NCBI RefSeq assembly: GCF_900167915.1
Contig: NZ_FUYM01000002.1
Coordinates: 434,001-498,000, forward strand
Reading direction: 5' to 3'
Length of the DNA stretch: 64,000 bases
Source: Rhizorhabdus histidinilytica
Lineage (GTDB): Bacteria > Pseudomonadota > Alphaproteobacteria > Sphingomonadales > Sphingomonadaceae
Below are positions 7,838 through 14,738 of the stretch, in pieces (the stretch's first letter is position 1; every line of letters begins with the position of its first letter). The notes below the pieces were generated by a model, which worked only from the letters and a program-made list of their open reading frames with translations, did not search any database and was not told the origin of the DNA. The translations under genes were made by a program, and so were the position numbers.

Positions 7838-9028
7838 TCAGTCCTTGCGGGCGATCAGGGCAAAGGGAACGGTGGCGCGCGGGCCGATGCCGGCGAAATG
7901 AAGCTGGGCGACCGAAAAGCCGCGCGCGATCAGCATCACCGCGAGCCGTTCGACCTCGGACCGGGGAATTCCGGCCGCGCCGGCGTTGGCCGCCAGGTCG
8001 AACAGATGGACGGCATAGCCGCCAGGGCGCAGCACGCTCATCAGCTCGGCCAGCAGGTTGACGGTGCTGCCGGCGGCGTAGCCCTGCTCGGCCATGCCGA
8101 TCGACCAGAGGAAATCGAAGCCGCGCTGATCGGCGGGCTGTTCGACGAGCGATATCAGCTTGCCGGGCAGCGCACCGTCGGGTCCCGGAACGGCATCGAG
8201 CGCCGAGCAGGCGAAGGCGTTCCAGGCGATCGACAGGCCGCCGGCGTCGGCCGGCGGGGCCGCCAGCGCCACATCGCTCCCTGCCGCGGCGAAAATCGGT
8301 GCGAGCGCGCGGCTCTCTTCGCCCCAGCCTATCCCGCAGGCGCCGGAACGGAGCATGCCGTAGCGATCGAGCGCCTGGGCGATGAAGGCGAGCCGCCACT
8401 GCGCGTCGGGTGCAGCGGGCCGCGGCGACAGGCGCGACGCCCAATGCTCGAAGGCCGGCTCGCCGAGTTGCGCCTCGGTCAGCGGCTGCGACGCGGGATC
8501 GATGAAGCAGGGCGTGTCGTCGCCGACCAGCCGCGCCGGCATCTGCAGGTCGGTCCCGGTGAAATGGGTCGGCAGCAGCGGCTGCTGCCCGGCCTCGTCA
8601 TTCGCTTCGAGCTGTTCGGCGTGGATCGAGATGCCAGCGGCCTGCGCGTCGGTTCCCTCGGCGCAATAGCCGAAGGCGGCATAGGTGGCGCCGGCGACGC
8701 TGAGGAAGGGGATGGACAGGCCCCGCGCGACGGCGCTGGCGTCGCCGAGTTGGAGCCGGACCGAGGTGACGAAGATCGCGTCGCGTCCACTGCCCGGGAT
8801 GAAGGCGTTGATGTTGACCCGCAGCTCGCCGAAGCTCGCCTTGAGCTTGTCGAAGCGGATCGTGAACAGCACCCGGCCCGGCCGGAACTCGACATAAGGC
8901 GTGTGGAAGACGTAGCGCGGATCGGGGCTGCGCTCCTTGCCGCCGAGCGGGCGGATCGCGCTGGCATGCCCGATCATGAAGCCGAACGGATCGAGATCGC
9001 GGGCGGTGTCCTGAGCGTGCGCTTCCAT
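7838..9028 (-). CDS. Methyltransferase-like protein, paralogue of the 12234-13652 gene
   Basis: A 396-aa protein, unnamed. The start at 9028 (MEAHAQDTARDL) has a good AAGGGAG ribosome site 7 bp upstream; a longer frame from 9064 lacks one. The N-terminal ~170 residues form a beta-rich region containing YVFHTPYVEFRPGR. The C-terminal half resembles a class I SAM methyltransferase but is degenerate: the motif I region reads GACGIGWGEESRALAPIFAA, without the usual acidic/glycine pattern. A late LRPGGYAVHLFDL matches motif III. It aligns region by region with the 472-aa protein two genes upstream of the kds genes. It is probably a glycan-modifying or scaffold protein; catalysis is doubtful. Confidence 0.55.
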   Translation of the reverse strand: MEAHAQDTARDLDPFGFMIGHASAIRPLGGKERSPDPRYVFHTPYVEFRPGRVLFTIRFDKLKASFGELRVNINAFIPGSGRDAIFVTSVRLQLGDASAVARGLSIPFLSVAGATYAAFGYCAEGTDAQAAGISIHAEQLEANDEAGQQPLLPTHFTGTDLQMPARLVGDDTPCFIDPASQPLTEAQLGEPAFEHWASRLSPRPAAPDAQWRLAFIAQALDRYGMLRSGACGIGWGEESRALAPIFAAAGSDVALAAPPADAGGLSIAWNAFACSALDAVPGPDGALPGKLISLVEQPADQRGFDFLWSIGMAEQGYAAGSTVNLLAELMSVLRPGGYAVHLFDLAANAGAAGIPRSEVERLAVMLIARGFSVAQLHFAGIGPRATVPFALIARKD

Positions 9029-9072
9029 CGTCGCTCCCTTAGGATTGAACCTCATGGGCCGCAATGGCCGAG

Positions 9073-10098
9073 CTATTCATCGCCGGGTCGCTTGCGTCCG
9101 GCCTTCGCCCAGGGCTGTCCGATCCAGCGGCGATAGATGTCATGGGTCAGCCACAGCAGCGGGATGCGCCGTTCGGCGATGCCGGGCAGGCTCCACGGGT
9201 CAAGCCCGGTGACGGGCAGGAAGGGATTGCGGCGGCTATAGGCGAACAGCTCGATCCGGGTGGTCGGCCGGTCGCTGGCGGTGCGGGCGTGGAAGCCGTA
9301 GGTGTCGGCGACGACCAGCGTGTTGGCGGGAACCGCGAAGGCCTTGGCTGGCGGCAGGCCGAGGCCCGCCAGCTCCTCCTCCTGGACCCGGAAGGAACCG
9401 CGCGCCGACAGATAGTCCTGCTCGCGGCCGACGGTCAGGCTGCGCTCCCTTTCCCAGGCAAGCCGTTCGGGCGTCAGCCGGTGCGATCCGGGGACATAGC
9501 TGAACGGGCCGTCGGCGGGGCCGACGTCCTGGAGGAACAGCCAGGCCTTCATCGTCGGATGGAAGGTGTCCGCGTGGAGCCGGGTCTGCGGATCGGGCGG
9601 CGCGTCGTGGCGCCGGCTGAGGATCGACTGGACGTAGAGCAGCGGCTCGACGTCGAAACTGGCGACGTAGCGCGCCAGCCCCTGCCAGCGCGGATCGCCC
9701 AGGAAGGCCTTCATCGCCGGCACCGCGCGGACCAGTTCGGGGTCGACCGCATAGCGGCGGGTGTTCGTGTCGCCTTGCACCATCTCGCGCGCGGGGCCGG
9801 ACCAGCCGAACAGCCCGTCGCGCAACGCGGCGAAGGTGGCGGGCGGAAGGAAGTCGCGCTTGATGACGAAGCCGTCGCGCTCGAACGCTTCGCGGTCCTC
9901 GGCGGCCACCTGTCCGGCGAGCCCGGCGCGACGCCGTTCGGCCAGCCGGCGCGCCTTCGCCACCCGCCAGCCATGGAGCCCGCGGCGGTTGAGCGCTTCC
10001 GATCCGATCAGCGGGTTGTCGAGGAAGGACTTGGCGCCGGTCAGCAGTTGCGCCGCCCACCAGGGCGCGAGGAGCGAACGCAGAATCGAACCGGCCAT
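9073..10098 (-). CDS. Phytanoyl-CoA dioxygenase (PhyH) family protein
   Basis: A 341-aa non-haem Fe(II)/2-oxoglutarate dioxygenase-like protein. The metal triad is suggested by HAD in RLHADTFHPTMKAW and a distal His in YGFHART, with the 2OG-binding arginine shortly after (TTRIELFAY). The start at 10098 was chosen because CTAGGAGGAACC precedes it, a very strong ribosome site; a longer frame from 10197 runs into a palindromic repeat. It lies between kdsB and the second methyltransferase-like gene, in the same direction. A Kdo-associated hydroxylation role is plausible, since Kdo 3-hydroxylase (KdoO) is another Fe/2OG enzyme, but this is inference. Confidence 0.75.
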   Translation of the reverse strand: MAGSILRSLLAPWWAAQLLTGAKSFLDNPLIGSEALNRRGLHGWRVAKARRLAERRRAGLAGQVAAEDREAFERDGFVIKRDFLPPATFAALRDGLFGWSGPAREMVQGDTNTRRYAVDPELVRAVPAMKAFLGDPRWQGLARYVASFDVEPLLYVQSILSRRHDAPPDPQTRLHADTFHPTMKAWLFLQDVGPADGPFSYVPGSHRLTPERLAWERERSLTVGREQDYLSARGSFRVQEEELAGLGLPPAKAFAVPANTLVVADTYGFHARTASDRPTTRIELFAYSRRNPFLPVTGLDPWSLPGIAERRIPLLWLTHDIYRRWIGQPWAKAGRKRPGDE

Positions 10099-10132
10099 GG
10101 TTCCTCCTAGAGCATCGTTCGGTTTATCTGAA

Positions 10133-10251
10133 CCGCTCATCCTGAGTAGGGACTGAGCCTGGCGAAGGCCCGTATCGAAGGATATTTCGAGCGTCAAAGG
10201 CCCTTCGAGACAGCATTTCGACTACGCTCAGTGCTTCCTCAGGGTGAGCGG
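10133..10251. repeat. REP-like palindromic element between kdsB and the PhyH gene
   Basis: A 119-bp element bounded by inverted 14-bp termini, CCGCTCATCCTGAG and CTCAGGGTGAGCGG, with one mismatch. Inside are TCGAAGG-type and CCCTTCGA half-palindromes. It resembles the short intergenic palindromes typical of sphingomonads and can fold as one long hairpin in the operon mRNA. The ccmH element (44449-44570) has the same general design but different termini. Confidence 0.7.
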
Positions 10252-10283
10252 AGGCAGGTGCATCAAATCAAACGCGCGATGTC

Positions 10284-11087
10284 CTAGGCGATGCCGCGCG
10301 CTTTGAGGATGGCTTCGATCGGGCCGACGTCGGTCGGGTTGTTGAGCTCGATCGCATCCCATTCGATCGGATCGAACGGCACCACCCCGACAGCGACGCC
10401 GCCTGCGAGGAAACGGAGCTGTTCGAGCCCTTCGAGCTGCTCCAGCTCCGACACACCCATCGCGACATAGCGGCGCAGCGCTTCGGGTCGATAGGCATAG
10501 ACGCCGAGGTGGAGATGCACCGGCGGGAAGGGCAGGGCCGCCGCCTCGGGCGGCAGGTGCGGGATCACCCGCTTCGAGAAATAGAGCGCACGGCGGTCGG
10601 CGCCGAACACCACCGTGGTGCCGCCGACCCGGCCCTGCGCCTGGTCCTCGACGAGATGGGCATAGGTGCTCCGCGCGCAGCGGATCGCCGGAGTGGTCAT
10701 CGCGACCTCGGGCGTCTCGCGCAAGGCGTCGACCAGCGCGGTGACGACATGGCCGGGCGTCAGCGGGGCATCGCCCTGCAGGTTGACGACGATCTCGGGC
10801 GCGATGCCGAGCCGGCCGATCGCGTCGGCGCAGCGCTCGGTGCCGTTGGCGCAACTCTCGGCGGTCATCACCACCTGGCCGCCGAAGCCGCGTACCGCGT
10901 CGGCGATGCGCTCGTCATCGGTCGCGATCCAGACCGCGGCCGGATCGACGATCGCCGTCGCGCATTCCCAGCTTCGCCGGATCAGCGGCTTGGACGTGCC
11001 GGTCGCGCCGACCAGCGGCGCCAGCGGCTTGGCCGGATAGCGCGATGACTGGTAGCGCGCGGGAATGATGACCGCGACGTCGGCCAT
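10284..11087 (-). CDS. kdsB: 3-deoxy-manno-octulosonate cytidylyltransferase KdsB
   Basis: A 267-aa CMP-Kdo synthetase that activates Kdo with CTP for lipid A-core or capsule assembly. The N-terminal nucleotide-binding motif is IIPARYQSSRYPAKPLA. The family signatures TERCADA, VVNLQGDAPL and HLHLGVYAYR follow. It lies 14 bp downstream of kdsD on the same strand, so the pair supplies CMP-Kdo from ribulose-5-phosphate. Pairing with a KpsF/KdsD-type isomerase, away from core LPS genes, fits a capsule or dedicated glycan copy (KpsU-like), but the gene could also be the only housekeeping copy. Confidence 0.93.
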   Translation of the reverse strand: MADVAVIIPARYQSSRYPAKPLAPLVGATGTSKPLIRRSWECATAIVDPAAVWIATDDERIADAVRGFGGQVVMTAESCANGTERCADAIGRLGIAPEIVVNLQGDAPLTPGHVVTALVDALRETPEVAMTTPAIRCARSTYAHLVEDQAQGRVGGTTVVFGADRRALYFSKRVIPHLPPEAAALPFPPVHLHLGVYAYRPEALRRYVAMGVSELEQLEGLEQLRFLAGGVAVGVVPFDPIEWDAIELNNPTDVGPIEAILKARGIA

Positions 11088-11101
11088 GCCGGGCGGCGGG
11101 A

Positions 11102-12094
11102 TCAGCTCAGGCCGTAGCGGACGAAGTCGTGGATATGGACGATCCCGGCCGGATAATCGGGCCGCTCGTCCTCCATCACGAAGACCGTGGTGATCTTGCA
11201 GTCGTTCATGATCATCAGCGCATCTTCGGCCAGCGTCTCGGGCGGCACCGTCTTGGGGTTGCGCGTCATCACGTCGGCGGCGACGCCGTCGCCCAGGTCG
11301 CCGACATGGCGGCGAAGGTCGCCGTCGGTGATCACGCCGACCAGCCGGCCGTCGTCGTCGATCACGCCGGCGGCGCCGAAGCCCATCGAGGTCATCGTCA
11401 TGATCACCTCGCGCATCGGCGTGTCGAGGCGCACCAGCGGCAGGCTGGCACCGCCGTGCATCATCTCGCGCACCGCCATCAGGCGCAGGCCGATCGCCCC
11501 GCCCGGATGCAGCTTCTTCAGGTTGTCACGGGCGACGCCGCGCAGATCCATCAGCGCCATGCCGAGCGCATCGCCGAGCGCGAGCATCATCGCCGTCGAG
11601 CTGGTCGGGGCAATGTTGCTGGGGCAGGCTTCGCGGACCTGCGGGAGCAGCAGGCGGACGTCGGAAGCCTGCATCACGGGGGAATCGAGCCGCGAGGCGA
11701 TGCCGATGATGCGGATACGCAGGCTGCGGCAATGCTGCATGATCGGCGTCAGCTCAGGCGTCGAGCCCGAATTGGACAGGACGATCAGCGTGTCGCCCGG
11801 CTGCACCATGCCGAGGTCGCCGTGCGCCGCTTCGGCCGGATGGATGAAGATGGCGGGCGACCCTGTCGCCGCGAAGGTGGCGGCGATCTTGCGGGCGATA
11901 TGCCCCGATTTGCCCATGCCGGTGACGACGATCCGCCCCCGCGTCGCGTCCAGCATCCGCACGGCGCTGGCAAAATTGTCGTCGAGATAGGCTTCGAGCT
12001 GGTGGAGGGCGTCGATCTCCGCCCTGAGGACCTGGCGGCCGCGTTCCAATAGCTGTTTCGCGGTCGCCTCGGACCGGATGTCGTGTGTTATCAC
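11102..12094 (-). CDS. kdsD: D-arabinose 5-phosphate isomerase KdsD/KpsF
   Basis: A 330-aa isomerase that converts ribulose 5-phosphate to arabinose 5-phosphate, the first step of Kdo synthesis. An N-terminal SIS domain carries GMGKSGHIARKIAATFAATG and the HGDLGMV and SNSGSTPEL motifs. Two C-terminal CBS repeats follow (about residues 205-330, including GVITDGDLRRH). The start GTG at 12094 is preferred over an ATG at 12187, because AGGGAGA precedes it and the family N-terminus fits. The extra upstream part is AT-rich DNA with an operator-like palindrome. First of the kdsD-kdsB pair. Confidence 0.93.
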   Translation of the reverse strand: MITHDIRSEATAKQLLERGRQVLRAEIDALHQLEAYLDDNFASAVRMLDATRGRIVVTGMGKSGHIARKIAATFAATGSPAIFIHPAEAAHGDLGMVQPGDTLIVLSNSGSTPELTPIMQHCRSLRIRIIGIASRLDSPVMQASDVRLLLPQVREACPSNIAPTSSTAMMLALGDALGMALMDLRGVARDNLKKLHPGGAIGLRLMAVREMMHGGASLPLVRLDTPMREVIMTMTSMGFGAAGVIDDDGRLVGVITDGDLRRHVGDLGDGVAADVMTRNPKTVPPETLAEDALMIMNDCKITTVFVMEDERPDYPAGIVHIHDFVRYGLS

Positions 12095-12142
12095 GCTCGT
12101 CTCCCTGGCCCCACCGCGCGTCGTGAAAATATACAGGCATGC

Positions 12143-12161
12143 ATTTGTTGCAATAACAAAT
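12143..12161. promoter_or_regulatory. Operator-like palindrome upstream of kdsD
   Basis: A perfect 7-bp inverted repeat ATTTGTT-gcaat-AACAAAT stands in an AT-rich island 49 bp upstream of the GTG start of kdsD. The surrounding DNA is strongly GC-rich, so the composition marks a promoter or regulator site. No regulator gene lies next to it. Confidence 0.55.
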
Positions 12162-12233
12162 TGCGGCATTGCACCAAAACGGATCATGGGGCTGCGTAGT
12201 AACGACGGAGCCGTTTCGGGGTTGCCTTGATAC

Positions 12234-13652
12234 TCAGCTCTTTTTTCGGACGATCATCCCGAACGAGGTCGAAACCCAGCGCAGCAGCTGCAATTTCAGA
12301 TGCGGATCGCTGGAATAGGGCGGGAGGTCTATGAAACGGTCGAGATCGGTGTCTCCGCTGTCGAAGGTGATCGGCATCACCTCGTGCCCCTGGGCCAGCA
12401 GACGCTCGGCCAGCGTCTCGAAGTCGCGGCGGCGGAAGATCACCGTGCCGCCCTTTTCGAGGGTCGAGCTGTTCGAGCTGAGGTTGAGCTCGGTGGTGTG
12501 CACGGCGATGCCGCCCGGGGCCAGGCACTTCAGTGAATTCTCGAAGAAGGTCAGGCCGGCCTCGATCGACCCGAGATGCTCATAGGCGCAGGACGACCAG
12601 GTGAAGTTGAAGTCGACGAGATCGGCCGGGATCGCGTTCATGTCGACCGGGCGATAGCTGACGCGTTCGAAGAAGGCGGCCTCGTCGCAGAGCTGCGGAT
12701 TGTGGATCTGCCGCAGGTTCGAGCCGAGCTGGGAGGTGTCGTTCCACACCTGCGCCCGGTCGTCGTCGGCGGCGAGATCGGTCGCGACCACCTGGCATCC
12801 CGCCGCGGCGAAGATCGATGAGAGCGGCTCGATTCCGACACCGAAGCCCAGGCCCCGCGATCCGGGTTTCAGCGCGCCGTAATATTCGAGCGCGCGGAGA
12901 ATGAAGACGAACTCCCACTGCTTGCGGTGGCGGGTGGGGGCGTTGTCCATGCGGCGACACCATTCCGCATAGACGGGTTCGGCCATCTGCGAGGCGGTGC
13001 ACATCTGCGAGATCGGATGGGCAAGGGTCGCGCGGCGGCGCACGACGATCTTCTTGAGGGCCCCGGTGCCCGGCGCCGACAGGAATTCGCGCCGCGCCGC
13101 CTCAAGCCGGGCGCGCAGCGCGTCGCTGCTGTCGCCGCCCTTCAGGCTGATCTCGATCCGGTCGGCCCGGGCGTCGGCGTCCTCGCTCAGCGTGCCCATG
13201 ATCGCGTAGCTGTGGTGGGGCGACGCGAATTTGGTGACCTCGAACTCGCCGCCGTCGGCGACCAGCTTGTCGATCGGGAAGCTCAGCACCTTGGGCGGTA
13301 CCGACTCGCCGGCCTCGGTGAGGCCGTTGATGTTGATGATAAGCTGTCCGCGGGTTCCCGTCAGCCCGGGCAGGCGGACCCGGTAGCGGAGCCGGCCGCC
13401 GGTCGACGGCACATAATCGGTGTGGAAGGCATAGCCGGGTACCAGGCTGGGATCGGCACCACCCTCGCCTGACAGCGCGCTCGTCTGCCCCGCCCAGAAG
13501 GAGAAGGGCTTGAGCAGGACCGCCACCTCGTCGCGTCGCCCGCCCGTGCGCAGGTCATGCCACCAGCGGAACGCCCTGGTCGCGATGAGGCGAAGCAGCG
13601 ACCGATCCTGAAGCGAGGCGGGACGGGACTGAATGGGTGTGTTTACGGTCAT
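12234..13652 (-). CDS. Class I SAM-dependent methyltransferase-like protein
   Basis: A 472-aa protein, unnamed. Its N-terminal ~230 residues are beta-rich (YAFHTDYVPSTGGRLRYRV) and its C-terminal half is a Rossmann methyltransferase. Motif I is GLGFGVGIEPLSSIFAAAG, followed by VVATDLAADD, the catalytic-region stretch FNFTWSSCAYEHLGSIEAG and motif III CLAPGGIAVHTTEL. It shares the YxFHTxYV block, a (W..)FI..AL..YG block and the IFAAAG block with the protein at 7838-9028, so the two are paralogues. It is the first gene of the minus-strand kds run, with an AT-rich gap before kdsD. A glycan O-methyltransferase role is inferred from context. Confidence 0.65.
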   Translation of the reverse strand: MTVNTPIQSRPASLQDRSLLRLIATRAFRWWHDLRTGGRRDEVAVLLKPFSFWAGQTSALSGEGGADPSLVPGYAFHTDYVPSTGGRLRYRVRLPGLTGTRGQLIININGLTEAGESVPPKVLSFPIDKLVADGGEFEVTKFASPHHSYAIMGTLSEDADARADRIEISLKGGDSSDALRARLEAARREFLSAPGTGALKKIVVRRRATLAHPISQMCTASQMAEPVYAEWCRRMDNAPTRHRKQWEFVFILRALEYYGALKPGSRGLGFGVGIEPLSSIFAAAGCQVVATDLAADDDRAQVWNDTSQLGSNLRQIHNPQLCDEAAFFERVSYRPVDMNAIPADLVDFNFTWSSCAYEHLGSIEAGLTFFENSLKCLAPGGIAVHTTELNLSSNSSTLEKGGTVIFRRRDFETLAERLLAQGHEVMPITFDSGDTDLDRFIDLPPYSSDPHLKLQLLRWVSTSFGMIVRKKS

Positions 13653-13829
13653 GATCGATCGGCTGCTCTATGGCGGCACAAGGGCATGGTTTCAACCGTG
13701 TAGATGACGAACCGCCTCGTCGGGGCTGTCAGCATGACGTTGCCGGCTTAACCCAACCTTGCCGGTTCGGCCGCTCGCATTGCCAATCCGGCGGCCCGTC
13801 GCCATATTCGCACGGGTGGAGATGTTGCT

Positions 13830-14672
13830 TTGAACCAGCCAGGACTCGACCAGGGCGGCGACCGCGGATGGCGGCAGCGGATGAACACGCTGACCGCGCG
13901 GCGGGCCGACGCCAATCGCCCGCAGGTGCCGGCGGGGCAGCGTGTCTATGCGGTCGGCGACGTCCATGGCCGGCTCGATCTGCTGTTACCGCTGCTCGCC
14001 CATATCCGCGACGACATCGCTGCACGGTCGGAAGCCGACAACCATGTCGTGCTGCTCGGCGACCTTGTCGATCGCGGGCCATATTCTGCGGAAACCGTCG
14101 AATATGCGATCAGCGGCCTGCCCGGTTTCGCAACTTTCCATATCCTCATGGGCAACCATGAGGAGGCGATGCTGCGCGCGCTCGATCCCCAGGACGACCA
14201 GAGCCAGAACCTCTGGTTGAAGTTCGGCGGGTACGAGACGCTGGCCAGCTATGGCGTCCCCGTCGCGACGCTGGGGGAGGAGCTGCCGCCGGCCGAGACG
14301 CTGCGGCGCTACATTCCCGAGCGCCACCGCCAGTTCCTCGAAGGCCTGCCCGACGCAATCCGTTTCGGCGACTATGTGCTGGTCCATGCCGGGGTGCGCC
14401 CCGGCGTTCCGCTCGAGGAGCAGGATCCGAAGGACATGCGCTGGATCCGACAGGAGTTCCTCGATCACAAGGGCGATCATGGCGCCTTCATCGTCCACGG
14501 CCACTCGATCTCGACCGAGCCCGACATCCAGCCGAATCGGATGGGGATCGACACCGGCGCCTATCGCAGCGGCACGCTGACGGCGCTCGGCCTCGAAGGC
14601 GACCGCCGCTGGCTGCTCCGCGCCAGCGTGGTCGACGGCGAAGTTCAAACGAAATTAAGCAGCTTGGGATAG
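13830..14672 (+). CDS. Calcineurin-like metallophosphoesterase (ApaH/PP1 type)
   Basis: A 280-aa Ser/Thr-phosphatase or diadenosine-tetraphosphatase-like enzyme. The metal-binding signature is complete: GDVHG (about residue 43), GDLVDRG, GNHE, a histidine in LVHAGVRP, and GHS near the end. The chosen start is a TTG at 13830 with GGTGGAG 8 bp upstream; an ATG at 13881 (MNTLTARR) is the alternative. It is divergent from the methyltransferase/Kdo run. Such phosphatases commonly sit beside capsule genes, but the true substrate cannot be read from sequence. Confidence 0.85.
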   Translation: MNQPGLDQGGDRGWRQRMNTLTARRADANRPQVPAGQRVYAVGDVHGRLDLLLPLLAHIRDDIAARSEADNHVVLLGDLVDRGPYSAETVEYAISGLPGFATFHILMGNHEEAMLRALDPQDDQSQNLWLKFGGYETLASYGVPVATLGEELPPAETLRRYIPERHRQFLEGLPDAIRFGDYVLVHAGVRPGVPLEEQDPKDMRWIRQEFLDHKGDHGAFIVHGHSISTEPDIQPNRMGIDTGAYRSGTLTALGLEGDRRWLLRASVVDGEVQTKLSSLG

Positions 14673-14738
14673 ACCCCGACTCGACGGGCGCGGGGACAGG
14701 TCTCCGCGGTCCGTGCGGGATCGAGGGAGAAACGCCGG

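Noticed and set aside
10098-10197. Longer start of the PhyH gene at 10197
   Set aside because: The extra residues are encoded largely by the REP-like element, while a very strong ribosome site precedes the ATG at 10098.
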